A stretch of 64,000 bases of DNA. Origin: UKL13-2 sp044229235 (lineage in GTDB: Bacteria > Pseudomonadota > Gammaproteobacteria > Burkholderiales > Usitatibacteraceae). Every line of letters begins with the position of its first letter. Position 1 is the first letter of the stretch. Positions 33,482 to 41,432 of this stretch are shown in pieces. The notes beneath the pieces were generated by a model, which worked only from the letters and a program-made list of their open reading frames with translations, did no database searches and had not been told where the DNA came from. The position numbers were made by a program, and so were the translations under genes. The stretch is from NCBI GenBank assembly GCA_044229235.1, contig JBGATH010000002.1, positions 124,001-188,000 of the forward strand. The letters run 5' to 3'.

Positions 33482-34474
33482 TCAGGAAATCTGCTGGATG
33501 CCGGCAAGCTGCCAGCCTTCCTTGTCCTTGACGCGCTTTGCAATATTCCAGACCTCGGCAAACGGCTCGGCGTTGGCGGACGGTGAATCCTTGATGGTGC
33601 CGCTGAACTTCACGCTGGCAAGGTGATCCTCTCCGACGATCTCCAGGCCCAGCAATTCAGCCTCCAGCGTGACCACGTCGGTCATGTTCGGCGCCGCGCC
33701 GCGTTCCTGCAATTGCAGTTTCAGTTCACCAAACATTTCCGGCGTGGTGAATTCACGCAGGTCGGTGCTGTCGCCTTTGTCCCAGGCGGCCTGCAGGCGG
33801 ATGAAATAAGTCTTGGCGCTGCGCAGGAAGGCCGGCACGTCGAAGTCCGGCGTCACGCCGAACGGGCCGGCAGGTGCGGCTGCTGCCGCCGCGACCGGTT
33901 CGGCCGGAGTCGCGCGCGGCCCGATGCCCGAGCCGATCTCCGGCACCTTGAACGGCATGGAGCCGCTCGGACCCGCCGTGCTGCCGGTGCCACCGAAACT
34001 GCCGCTGCCGCCCGATGCGCCGGCGTAGGCCGGCTCAAAGTTGCTCTGCGTGGCCGCGCCGGCAGGCTTGCGGATGAAGAAGCGGTACACGAGGTAGATC
34101 ACCCCGCCAATGAGCGCAAAGGTGAGGATGGTGCTGAGAATTCCGGCCATGGCGCCGCCCATGCCGAGGCTGGAAAACAGCGCGCCCAAGCCAAGACCGA
34201 GCAGCGCGCCGCCCAGCAGGCCTTTCCAGGGCGAGGCGGGCTTTGGCGGGATGGCGGCCTGCGGCGCGGCCGCTGCCGGCGCGGCGGGGGCTGCGGCCGG
34301 TGCGGCTGGTGCCTTGGCTGCATCGGGCGCAGCCGGCGGCGTTGCCTGGCGCTGCACGCTTTGCGATTGCTTGCCGGCTGAACGGCCACCGCCAAGGCGA
34401 CGCGATTGGGCGTCGGCATCGACTGCGTAAAGGGTCGCGGCAATCAGGGTCACGGCGATCAGGAGTTTGTTCAT
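33482..34474 (-). CDS. Tim44-like domain protein, secreted or membrane-anchored
   Basis: 330 residues. The signal peptide MNKLLIAVTLIAATLYAVDA is followed by an Ala/Pro-rich linker, a glycine-rich double membrane segment (about 85-135, GLLGGALLGLGLGALF and LTFALIGGVIYLVYRFF), a Gly/Ser linker, and the Tim44-like fold (about 205-330, FLRSAKTYFIRLQAAWDKGD to WQLAGIQQIS). Bacterial members are common in Proteobacteria and their function is unclear; the fold binds hydrophobic ligands or membranes. GAGG lies upstream of the ATG. Confidence 0.85.
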   Translation of the reverse strand: MNKLLIAVTLIAATLYAVDADAQSRRLGGGRSAGKQSQSVQRQATPPAAPDAAKAPAAPAAAPAAPAAAAPQAAIPPKPASPWKGLLGGALLGLGLGALFSSLGMGGAMAGILSTILTFALIGGVIYLVYRFFIRKPAGAATQSNFEPAYAGASGGSGSFGGTGSTAGPSGSMPFKVPEIGSGIGPRATPAEPVAAAAAAPAGPFGVTPDFDVPAFLRSAKTYFIRLQAAWDKGDSTDLREFTTPEMFGELKLQLQERGAAPNMTDVVTLEAELLGLEIVGEDHLASVKFSGTIKDSPSANAEPFAEVWNIAKRVKDKEGWQLAGIQQIS

Positions 34475-34755
34475 TAGGGTCCTCGTTGTCGGTGCGCAAG
34501 TTTAGCCAATTCCGCCGGCGATTACCGGCGCTTTTGAGCACATTCGCGTCATGGCCAAGCCCTGATGACATGGGGGCAATCCAGCCCGCCGCAAGCCCTG
34601 CGGCCAGCCGTGGCGCGACGCTGAATTGCCGCAGAACATCATCCAAAAAATGGATACGGTTGATCCAAACATACGATTGGAGATCAGCGGTTTACAGCCG
34701 TATCTTCATCTATGTGCAGTGCAGCATTGGCACGGCAACCGAGGAAAGGCAGCAC

Positions 34756-34935
34756 ATGAACCACCCCGCCATTGACATCAAATTTACCGACGACCTGGAA
34801 CGCCAGTTGATCCTCAATGAAATCGACGTGCATGAACACGCCGAGGAAGAGGGCATGGCCGATCGGGTGCTGAAGCCGCTGGTACTGATTTCACTGGCCA
34901 TCGGCGTGCCGCTGGTGACCTCGCTGCTGCACTGA
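34756..34935 (+). CDS. Small single-helix membrane protein
   Basis: 59 residues from an ATG preceded by GAGGAAAGG. The first half is acidic and soluble (DLERQLILNEIDVHEHAEEE). The second is one hydrophobic helix ending VPLVTSLLH. Not recognised. Its stop is followed 85 bp later by another small gene on the same strand, and both have good ribosome sites, so they look like a real pair. Confidence 0.6.
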   Translation: MNHPAIDIKFTDDLERQLILNEIDVHEHAEEEGMADRVLKPLVLISLAIGVPLVTSLLH

Positions 34936-35020
34936 GAACAGCATGAACACGCCGCACCGCAACACCGCGCCGACGCCAAAAGCCACGTCGCGGATTCAAC
35001 TTCCACACCATGGAGGCACT

Positions 35021-35230
35021 ATGAACACCAACAACATTGACTATCTGGCCATCGACGAACTGGTCCGTCGCGCCCATCACGACCGCAGCGACGCGCTCGG
35101 CGAGCTGGTCGGCCAAGGGATGGTCGCCGCCTGGGCCGCCATCAAGCGCATCGCCCACGGCACCGGCCGCGTCATGCTGGCCGCCCTGCAACCGACCAGC
35201 GACCGCCGGGAAGTTCCGCACGCCTACTGA
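35021..35230 (+). CDS. Small soluble protein of unknown function
   Basis: 69 residues from ATG 35021, with GGAGG four bases upstream. An earlier in-frame ATG at 34943 has no ribosome site. Sequence is amphipathic helical (YLAIDELVRRAHHDRSDALG, then MVAAWAAIKRIAHG), like a small DNA- or membrane-associated helix pair. Not recognised. Confidence 0.55.
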   Translation: MNTNNIDYLAIDELVRRAHHDRSDALGELVGQGMVAAWAAIKRIAHGTGRVMLAALQPTSDRREVPHAY

Positions 35231-35311
35231 TGCGCAGCCTGCGCCGCCACCGCCCGGTGACGGTGCAGACGCTTGCTCACGGCGCCGCGCGCCGCAAAAA
35301 ACAGGCGCCGC

Positions 35312-35563
35312 TCAGGACGCCTTGATGCCGAGAATCTTCATCGCCTTGGCCAGCGTATCCACCGCGTCCTGATGCTTGCCGGCCTTGTGAAAGGCCTCGC
35401 CGTCGGCACGCAGCTTTTTCACCTCGGTCATTTGCGCTTCGCTCAGCTTCGGGTTCTTGGCCAGCGCATCGTCGATGGCTTTCATGTCCACCGGGCAATG
35501 AAACGCGAATGCGGATGAAGACGCCAGGAGCAGCGCGGCAAACAGGCTGGTTCGAAGTTTCAT
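35312..35563 (-). CDS. Small secreted protein of unknown function
   Basis: 83 residues from ATG 35563 (GGAG five bases upstream). Signal peptide MKLRTSLFAALLLASSSAFA, then a 63-residue helical mature part with a single Cys in FHCPVDMKAIDD and a TPR-like hairpin (HKAGKHQDAVDTLAKAMKIL). Periplasmic; no known function. Confidence 0.65.
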   Translation of the reverse strand: MKLRTSLFAALLLASSSAFAFHCPVDMKAIDDALAKNPKLSEAQMTEVKKLRADGEAFHKAGKHQDAVDTLAKAMKILGIKAS

Positions 35564-35810
35564 GTGATCTCCGTTCTGGTTGAAAGTCAAAAAAAGGGCT
35601 GCTGATCCGGCCCGACGGGCATACGGTCGGCACGGCTTGGCGGTTTCGCTGGATACGCCGTCGGTGTTTCGGGCGTAGAGATAAATAGAGTGAGACACCT
35701 TCCACCAACGCGATAGCAGATCAGCCCCACATCATTACCAAACCCCAGCACCCACGCCCCTCTCCAGCCACATTTGCCCCAAACCCCGCCCCAACGCTGG
35801 ACCCTTCCCC

Positions 35811-37004
35811 TCAAGCCGCCACCGCCCCCACCCCCCGCCGCCGCATCAACAACCACAACGTCGCCACACCCGCAATCGCCAGCACCGGCATCGCCACGTA
35901 GTTCAACATGGCCCAGCCGTTGGCTTTGAGCAGCAGGCCCGACGCGAACGACGAGGTGGCCGTGGTGCAGAACACCAGCAGGTCGTGCAGGCCCTGCGCC
36001 TTGGCCTTTTCGGCAGGGTGGTAGGTTTCGGTGAGCAATGTCGAGCCGCCGACGAACATGAAATTCCAGCCCAGCCCCAGCAGCACCAGCGACCACCAGA
36101 AATGCGCGACGCTGACACCGGACAGCGACACCGCGAGGCACACCGCCATGATGGCCACACCGGTGAGCATCACGTTCAGCACACCGAAGCGCTTGATGAG
36201 GTTACCGGTGAAAAACGACGGCGCGAACATGGCGATGACGTGCGCGGAGATGACGTTGGCGGCATCGTTGTACGGATGCCCACAGAGGCCCATGGCCAGC
36301 GGCGTGGCGGTCATCAGCAGATTCATGATGCCGTAGCCAAAGGCGCTGGCGATGGTCGCGACCACGAACACGGGTTGCCGCGCGATGTGCGACAGCGGCC
36401 GCGGCGCGCGATCACTGGCACTGGCGGTCGGCGTGGGAATGCGCAGGCCGGCGAGCAACGCCGCGGTCAGCAGGCAGAACACCATCAGCGACGCATAGGA
36501 GGCGAGGAACTCGACCGGCGCCAGATGCCGCGTCCATTTCGACAATGCCGGGCCAATGATGCCGCCGACCAGGCCGCCGGCCACCACCAGCGAAATTGCG
36601 CTGGCCTTGAAATCGGGCGTGGCGGCATCGGCGGCGGCGAAGCGATAGAACTGGCCGAAGGCGGCGTAGATGCCCAGCACGAATGTCCCCAGGCACAGCA
36701 GCGGCATGCTCTGCAGGAAGATGGCCAGCGTGGCGATGGCCCCGCCCACCAGTCCGCAACCAGTGCCCGCCAGAAAACCCGCGCGCCGGCCGATGCGCTG
36801 CATGAGATGGGATGCCGGCATGGCGAACAGCGCCGAACCGATGATTTGCGTGGTCACCGGCAGCGTCGCGAAAGATTTGTCGGCCGCGAGCTGGTAACCG
36901 ACCAGGCCGTTGAGCGCGATCAGCGTGACGTTATTGGTGAACAGTAGCGCCTGCGCGGACGCCAGCAGGGCGATGTTGCGGTTCTGGTGAGTGGCGGTCG
37001 TCAT
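35811..37004 (-). CDS. MFS transporter
   Basis: 397 residues with 12 predicted helices. The loop between helices 2 and 3 has LMQRIGRRAGFLAG, a variant of the MFS motif RxGRR. The second half repeats the pattern with LIKRFGVLNVML. The C-terminus ends MRRRGVGAVAA. Sequence suggests an uncharacterised subgroup (YwoG-like or drug/proton antiporter). Lone gene with weak ribosome site. Confidence 0.85.
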   Translation of the reverse strand: MTTATHQNRNIALLASAQALLFTNNVTLIALNGLVGYQLAADKSFATLPVTTQIIGSALFAMPASHLMQRIGRRAGFLAGTGCGLVGGAIATLAIFLQSMPLLCLGTFVLGIYAAFGQFYRFAAADAATPDFKASAISLVVAGGLVGGIIGPALSKWTRHLAPVEFLASYASLMVFCLLTAALLAGLRIPTPTASASDRAPRPLSHIARQPVFVVATIASAFGYGIMNLLMTATPLAMGLCGHPYNDAANVISAHVIAMFAPSFFTGNLIKRFGVLNVMLTGVAIMAVCLAVSLSGVSVAHFWWSLVLLGLGWNFMFVGGSTLLTETYHPAEKAKAQGLHDLLVFCTTATSSFASGLLLKANGWAMLNYVAMPVLAIAGVATLWLLMRRRGVGAVAA

Positions 37005-37030
37005 TGCGCCGCCGCAAGTTTCAAGGCGGC

Positions 37031-37095
37031 AAACTCAAGCACTGGCGCGCCTCGCAGGCCAAAAGTGACCGGAGATGCGCGCCAATGCTGGAGAT
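37031..37095. repeat. Family A palindromic repeat, copy A5 (joined to B4)
   Basis: AAACTCAAGCACTGGCGCGC and GCGCGCCAATGCTGGAG pair around a 30 bp centre. The next element, B4, starts 36 bp later, repeating the A2-B1 arrangement. Confidence 0.8.
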
Positions 37096-37114
37096 TGGCT
37101 TCGCAGCAGGTTAC

Positions 37115-37275
37115 TGATGCGGCGACTAAACATGTTGAAAAAGACAAAAACAAGCTCCTTCCCCGGCGAAGGCCGGGGTCCAAGTTACGCACCCTAGAAA
37201 AGCAAAATTAGACCCAGGCCTTCGCCGGGGAAGGAATTTTTTCGCAGCAACATCCTTAATTGCTGCCTCAATAAT
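37115..37275. repeat. Family B paired hairpin repeat, copy B4
   Basis: CCCCGGCGAAGGCCGGGG at 37161-37178 and an inverted CCAGGCCTTCGCCGGGG at 37214-37230. Ends CATGTTGAAAAAG (37131) and TTTTTTCGCAGCAACAT face each other, with the outer GATGCGGCGACTAAA and TTAATTGCTGCCTCAAT. With A5 it fills the 313 bp gap between the MFS gene and the Cys-rich secreted gene; no coding seen. Confidence 0.75.
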
Positions 37276-37317
37276 TGATGTTCCCTGTCACGGCCTGCGG
37301 TCGTGTTGGTAACGCGG

Positions 37318-37767
37318 CTATTTCGCATCCGACAACGGCCCGCTCATTTTCACGATACGCGTCAGCAGGCCTTCCTTGCAGACGTGGCAGCAGTACTCAC
37401 AGGGACGCACGCCGCGATCGCCGGTGCCATAGAGCACCTTGCCGGTGTGGGTAGTGCGCTGGCCCTCGGCGCCGCGGATCTCGCCGGACTGGGTCTGCAC
37501 CGTCATCCACGCGCCCCAGCAGATCTGTTCGCCTTCCTCGCAGCTGAGCTTCATCTGCTGCACGGCCGGATCGGGTCGGATGACGTAGGACTTGGTTTTC
37601 GACGGCCATTCCTGGCGCGATTCGCCGCGCGAAAAAAATTTGAGGTTCAGTTGCCGTTCGGTGTCGTTGATCAGCTGGAAGGTCATATCCGCCGCCTGCA
37701 CCGGCACATGCCAGGCACAGGAAATCAGGACAATCGCGGCGGCCAGCAGGCCCTGGATTCGATTCAT
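37318..37767 (-). CDS. Secreted Cys-rich hypothetical protein
   Basis: 149 residues from ATG 37767 (GAGGA four bases upstream). Signal peptide MNRIQGLLAAAIVLISCAWH, cleaved after VQA. The mature part opens MTFQLINDTERQLNLKFFSR, a beta pattern, and has six clustered Cys: CEEGEQICWGAW near residue 85 and CEYCCHVCKEG near residue 130. These may be disulfides or a metal site. Family not recognised. It stands alone. Confidence 0.6.
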   Translation of the reverse strand: MNRIQGLLAAAIVLISCAWHVPVQAADMTFQLINDTERQLNLKFFSRGESRQEWPSKTKSYVIRPDPAVQQMKLSCEEGEQICWGAWMTVQTQSGEIRGAEGQRTTHTGKVLYGTGDRGVRPCEYCCHVCKEGLLTRIVKMSGPLSDAK

Positions 37768-37895
37768 GCATTCCTCGTGATGGATGGACAAGAACGGCAG
37801 AATATCACTTGCGTAGCTGCCGCCTGCACATTGTGTTGCATTGCGTTGCAGTCGATGTCGTACCATGCCATTTTTCAATCTCCGGGAGGGTAGCC

Positions 37896-38669
37896 ATGTC
37901 CATGCAGCCAGGAAGTTTCGTCTGGATCGAACTCATGACCACCGACAGCAAAGCGGCCGAAAGCTTTTACCAGCACGTGGTCGGCTGGCACATGGTCGAT
38001 GCGGGCATGACGCCGCCGTACACGCTGCTGATGGCCGGAGAGGCAATGGTTGGCGGCGTGATGACACTGCCGCCGGAGGTGAGCGCGGCAGGAACGGCGC
38101 CCTGCTGGACCGGCTACATCGGTGTGAATGATGTCGATGCCATGGCGGCGCGCGTCACCGCGGCCGGCGGCTCGGTGTGCCGGCCACCGGAAGATATTCC
38201 CGGCATCGGTCGCTTCGCCGTCGTTGCCGATCCGCATGGCGCGGCCTTCATCATTTTCAAGGGCAGCGGCGAACCGCCGGCGGTGACGCCCGCGCCCGGT
38301 ACAACCGGCATCGTCGGTTGGCACGAACTGCACGCGGGCGACGGCGCGAAGGCATTCGAATTTTATTCAGGCCTGTTCGGCTGGACCAAAGCCGATGCCA
38401 TCGACATGGGGCCGATGGGCATCTACCAGACCTTCGCCGCCGGCAGCGGCCAGGCGATGGGCGGCATGATGACCAAGATGCCCGACACGCCCGTGCCCTT
38501 CTGGCTGTATTACTTCAATGTCGACGCCATCGATGCCGCGATTGCACGCGTGACCGGCGCCGGCGGCAAGGTCATCATGGGCCCGCACCAGGTCCCGGGC
38601 GACCTGTGGATCGTGCAATGCATGGACCCGCAAGGCGCCATGTTTGCCTTGCTGTCGAAACAGCGCTGA
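37896..38669 (+). CDS. VOC-family (glyoxalase-like) protein, two domains
   Basis: 257 residues from ATG 37896 (GGGAGG upstream). Two tandem VOC modules: residues 1-120 (FVWIELMTTDSKAAESFYQ to DPHGAAFIIFKG) and 130-257 (VGWHELHAGDGAKAFEFYS to DPQGAMFALLSKQ). The metal His/Glu positions of glyoxalases are only partly present. Members include antibiotic-resistance and dioxygenase-like proteins, and this subgroup has no settled function. The DUF1415 gene begins 2 bp after its stop. Confidence 0.82.
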   Translation: MSMQPGSFVWIELMTTDSKAAESFYQHVVGWHMVDAGMTPPYTLLMAGEAMVGGVMTLPPEVSAAGTAPCWTGYIGVNDVDAMAARVTAAGGSVCRPPEDIPGIGRFAVVADPHGAAFIIFKGSGEPPAVTPAPGTTGIVGWHELHAGDGAKAFEFYSGLFGWTKADAIDMGPMGIYQTFAAGSGQAMGGMMTKMPDTPVPFWLYYFNVDAIDAAIARVTGAGGKVIMGPHQVPGDLWIVQCMDPQGAMFALLSKQR

Positions 38670-38671
38670 GC

Positions 38672-39235
38672 GTGATTGCGGATCCCACCGTTGACAGCGA
38701 GTTCATCACGGCCACCACCCGCTGGCTGGAACGCGCCGTCATCGGCCTGAACCTGTGTCCGTTCGCCAAGGCCGTGCATGTGCGGCAGCAGGTGCGAATG
38801 GTGGTGAGCACGGCGACCAACATCGACGCCCTGTGCGAAGACCTGCTCGATGAACTGCAGCTGCTGGCGCACGCCGATCCGGAACAGATCGACACCACCT
38901 TGCTGATCCACCCGCAGGTGCTCGGTGATTTTATCGACTACAACGATTTCCTCGAGATTGCCGACCGGGCGGTGGAGGAACTGAATCTGACGGGACAATT
39001 GCAGGTGGCGAGCTTTCACCCGCATTACCAATTCGCCGGCACCGAGGTGGACGACATCACCAATTACACCAATCGTTCGCCCTACCCCACGCTGCACCTG
39101 CTGCGCGAAGCCAGCATCGATCGCGCGGTGGCCGCCTTCCCGGAGGCCTCGACAATTTTCGAGAAGAACATGGCAACCCTGCGCACGCTGGGGCATGCCG
39201 GTTGGGAGGCGTTGTTCGCGGTGGAACACGGATGA
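38672..39235 (+). CDS. DUF1415 family protein
   Basis: 187 residues from a GTG at 38672; the next Met is far inside, and the family block starts RWLERAVIGLNLCPFAK soon after. Strong conserved segments follow: DTTLLIHPQVL, DFIDYNDFL, LQVASFHPHYQFAGTE and NRSPYPTLHLLREASIDRAV. No function is established for this family. It is encoded two bases after the VOC gene, so the two are probably one transcript. Confidence 0.87.
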   Translation: MIADPTVDSEFITATTRWLERAVIGLNLCPFAKAVHVRQQVRMVVSTATNIDALCEDLLDELQLLAHADPEQIDTTLLIHPQVLGDFIDYNDFLEIADRAVEELNLTGQLQVASFHPHYQFAGTEVDDITNYTNRSPYPTLHLLREASIDRAVAAFPEASTIFEKNMATLRTLGHAGWEALFAVEHG

Positions 39236-39271
39236 GGTCGCCCTTGTCGTGCCGCGCGGGCCACGCCGACA

Positions 39272-40192
39272 TCAATCGACGCGAATGGTTTTTGCAAAGA
39301 AGTTGTAAACCGCGGCGATGCGCCGCAGGTGCCGCGATTCCGGATGGGTCAGTATCCACAGGTCCACCGCGCACTCGTCCAGAACCGGCGTCAGCGCGGT
39401 AAGCCGCGGATCGTCGCGGGCCTTGTAGACCGGCAGCAGCGCGATGCCGAGGCCCGCGCGCACCGCTTCACTCACGGCCATTTGCGAATTGACGCGGTAA
39501 CGCGCCACCGACTTCGGGTAATTCTTCTTGCGCCAGCGCGCCACCGGATGCTCGGGCATGGCGTCGTCGAGCACGATCCAGTCGTATTCATCCAGCGGCT
39601 GCACGCTGCGCTTGCCCTTGAACTGTGCGGCGGAACCGAACACCGCGAATTTCGCGAGGCCCAGATGATGGCCCACCAGATGCTCGGGCGGCTTGGTGGT
39701 GCCGCGGATGGCGATGTCGGCATCGCGCTTGGTGAGGTTGGCGACTTCATTGGAAGCGGAAAGCTCCAGCTCGATCTGCGGATGCCGCGCCTTCAATTCG
39801 CCCAGCAGCGGGATCAGCAGCCCGTAAAGCACCGAGTCGGTGGTGGTGAGCCGCACCAGGCCGGAAACTTCATCCTGCGAGGCCAGCGAGGCGGTGCGCG
39901 CCGCTTCCAGTTCCGCCTCGATGCGCTCGGCGTGCGCGGCAATGTTGATAGTCATCTCGGTGGGCAGGTAGCCGCGGCGTGAACGGTTGAACAGCGGCTG
40001 GCCCAGCTGCTTCTCGATGCGCTGCACGCTGCGAAACACCGTCGAGGGATCGGCCGCCAGCCGCCGGCCCGCCTCGGCCAACGTGCCGCCGCGCGACACC
40101 GCCAGCAGCACTTCCAGGTCGGCGGCCGTCAGCTGGTAGTGCGGGGCCTGCTTGCCGGTTCGCGACGCCTTGCCTTGCGTTTGTGCATTCAT
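39272..40192 (-). CDS. LysR-family transcriptional regulator
   Basis: 306 residues. Winged helix at about 20-80 (ADLEVLLAVSRGGTLAEAGRRLAAD, then FRSVQRIEKQLGQPLF), effector domain to the end. Good ribosome site (GGGAG eight bases upstream). Divergent from a 38-residue membrane protein gene, with two copies of a palindromic motif between them, so it may regulate that gene and itself. Effector unknown. Confidence 0.9.
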   Translation of the reverse strand: MNAQTQGKASRTGKQAPHYQLTAADLEVLLAVSRGGTLAEAGRRLAADPSTVFRSVQRIEKQLGQPLFNRSRRGYLPTEMTINIAAHAERIEAELEAARTASLASQDEVSGLVRLTTTDSVLYGLLIPLLGELKARHPQIELELSASNEVANLTKRDADIAIRGTTKPPEHLVGHHLGLAKFAVFGSAAQFKGKRSVQPLDEYDWIVLDDAMPEHPVARWRKKNYPKSVARYRVNSQMAVSEAVRAGLGIALLPVYKARDDPRLTALTPVLDECAVDLWILTHPESRHLRRIAAVYNFFAKTIRVD

Positions 40193-40215
40193 GGATTGCG
40201 CTCCCGCCTATTTTC

Positions 40216-40273
40216 ATTGCAATCACGCAATCATATAGTTTGTCCGTCGCCACCGCAATTGCAATCCTGCAAG
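40216..40273. promoter_or_regulatory. Two LysR-type operator copies in the divergent gap
   Basis: ATTGCAATCACGCAAT (40216-40231) and ATTGCAATCCTGCAAG (40258-40273) are near-identical inverted-repeat sites, 42 bp apart, about four helical turns. TATAGT (40234) between them could be the -10 element. TTGCnnnnnnGCAA fits the T-N11-A pattern of LysR binding sites. Confidence 0.6.
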
Positions 40274-40318
40274 TCCCGAACGGGAAACGCGGTGCCCACT
40301 GACACAAAGGAGCACACC

Positions 40319-40435
40319 ATGAAACGCATTATTGATTTCTTGTCCCGCCCGGAAGTCCTGATGACCCTCTCACTCGTGGCCATGCTGGTCGTGGCAGACC
40401 TGTCGCTTGAGGTTGGTTTCTCCAGGCTGGCCTAG
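40319..40435 (+). CDS. 38-residue single-helix membrane protein
   Basis: Starts MKRIIDFLSRPEVLMTLSLV with AAAGGAG eight bases upstream. One transmembrane helix of about 20 residues, then a short tail. The good ribosome site and the divergent LysR gene with paired operator copies argue that it is translated. Function unknown; small membrane regulators of this kind often bind larger transporters. Confidence 0.6.
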   Translation: MKRIIDFLSRPEVLMTLSLVAMLVVADLSLEVGFSRLA

Positions 40436-40458
40436 GCGCGGCATTATGTTCGCAGCGC

Positions 40459-41139
40459 TCAGTTACCGGGGATGACCCCTTTGCTGAGCCACTGCCCCCA
40501 CACTGAAACGGTGGCGGTTTTGCCGATCAGTTCCGGATGCGCGGCAAACTCCCTTTCGAGCATGGCCGTATCCTTGGTCGCGGCAAACAGGATGTCCGAG
40601 ATCGGGCCGCTCTCAAGCCGGTACCACGCGCCGACCACATGTTTATCGATGAGACCCTGCAGAAAATCCGTCGCGGCGCGGTCGGCAGCGCCGGGCGCAT
40701 TCGCGGCGCGGCTGATCAGGATGATGCGCCCCTCAACTACGCCACTCGCGTCGATACCCTCCGTGTTGAGCGGCCGACGCGCGACGGCAGGTGTCGCGTT
40801 AAGCGTCATGTAGCCTTCGCGCACGTATTCATCGGGCTGGAAGTAGCCAACCATTTCCTCGCGCGACATGGCATCGACGATAACGATGCCGCGCTTGACC
40901 GTGGAAGGATCGCGCAGTGGACCGGCGGCAGAAAGTTTCTTCTCCCCGAACAGGCGCTTGAAGTTGTCGATGTGGCCGCGCTGCATGGCCGCGACTGCTT
41001 CTTTGTCGTTGGGCGTTTTCTTGCCGGTTTCGAGGAAGATGAACCAGGTGCGGGGGGATTCGGCGACCGGAGCGGTGCTGCAGGCGCCGAGGAGCAGCGC
41101 GACGACAAACGTAATCAGTGCGGACTTGAGTATGCGCAT
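40459..41139 (-). CDS. Lipoprotein with YCII-related domain
   Basis: 226 residues from ATG 41139 (GGGAG five bases upstream). The lipobox is LLLGAC (Cys near residue 20). Residues 30-120 (WFIFLETGKKTPNDKEAVAA to GYFQPDEYVREGY) form a YCII-like ferredoxin fold. The second half, about 130-226, repeats a looser version of that fold. The YCII family has no well-known function; some members are dehydrochlorinase-like. It is lipid-anchored to the outer or inner membrane. Confidence 0.75.
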   Translation of the reverse strand: MRILKSALITFVVALLLGACSTAPVAESPRTWFIFLETGKKTPNDKEAVAAMQRGHIDNFKRLFGEKKLSAAGPLRDPSTVKRGIVIVDAMSREEMVGYFQPDEYVREGYMTLNATPAVARRPLNTEGIDASGVVEGRIILISRAANAPGAADRAATDFLQGLIDKHVVGAWYRLESGPISDILFAATKDTAMLEREFAAHPELIGKTATVSVWGQWLSKGVIPGN

Positions 41140-41215
41140 GGAGGCTCCCGATTGGGCGAAGGATAGAGGAGTTGCTTGAAATACACAGGTGCGGGCATTG
41201 TCCTGCTGTCCGCAA

Positions 41216-41322
41216 TGCACTTCCCTCTTTCCTAAAGAGGGACTGAGGGAGATTTTCGGCGGCCAGCACATCGCCATCGCTCAAAATCCCTCTCAATCTC
41301 CCTTTAGGAAAGGGAGAAGTGC
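41216..41322. repeat. Family C paired hairpin repeat, copy C3
   Basis: GCACTTCCCTCTTTCCTAAA (41217) and its stem partner, then an inverted CTCCCTTTAGGAAAGGGAG (41298-41316) ending GAAGTGC. The outer ends GCACTTC and GAAGTGC are exact inverses. No coding sequence inside. Confidence 0.8.
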
Positions 41323-41371
41323 GATGCGTAAAGCCCGACAAATCATGCCAAACCGCGATGCAACCTACTCC

Positions 41372-41431
41372 AAACTCTAGCACTGGCGCGGCTTCCAGGC
41401 CATTTCCCCTCTGACGCCGGCGCGGGTTCCG
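41372..41431. repeat. Family A palindromic repeat, copy A6 (degenerate right arm)
   Basis: The left arm AAACTCTAGCACTGGCGCGG and the centre TTCCAGGCCA are typical. The right side CGCCGGCGCGGG matches poorly. It ends at the stop codon of the ABC exporter gene. Confidence 0.55.
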
Positions 41432-41432
41432 G

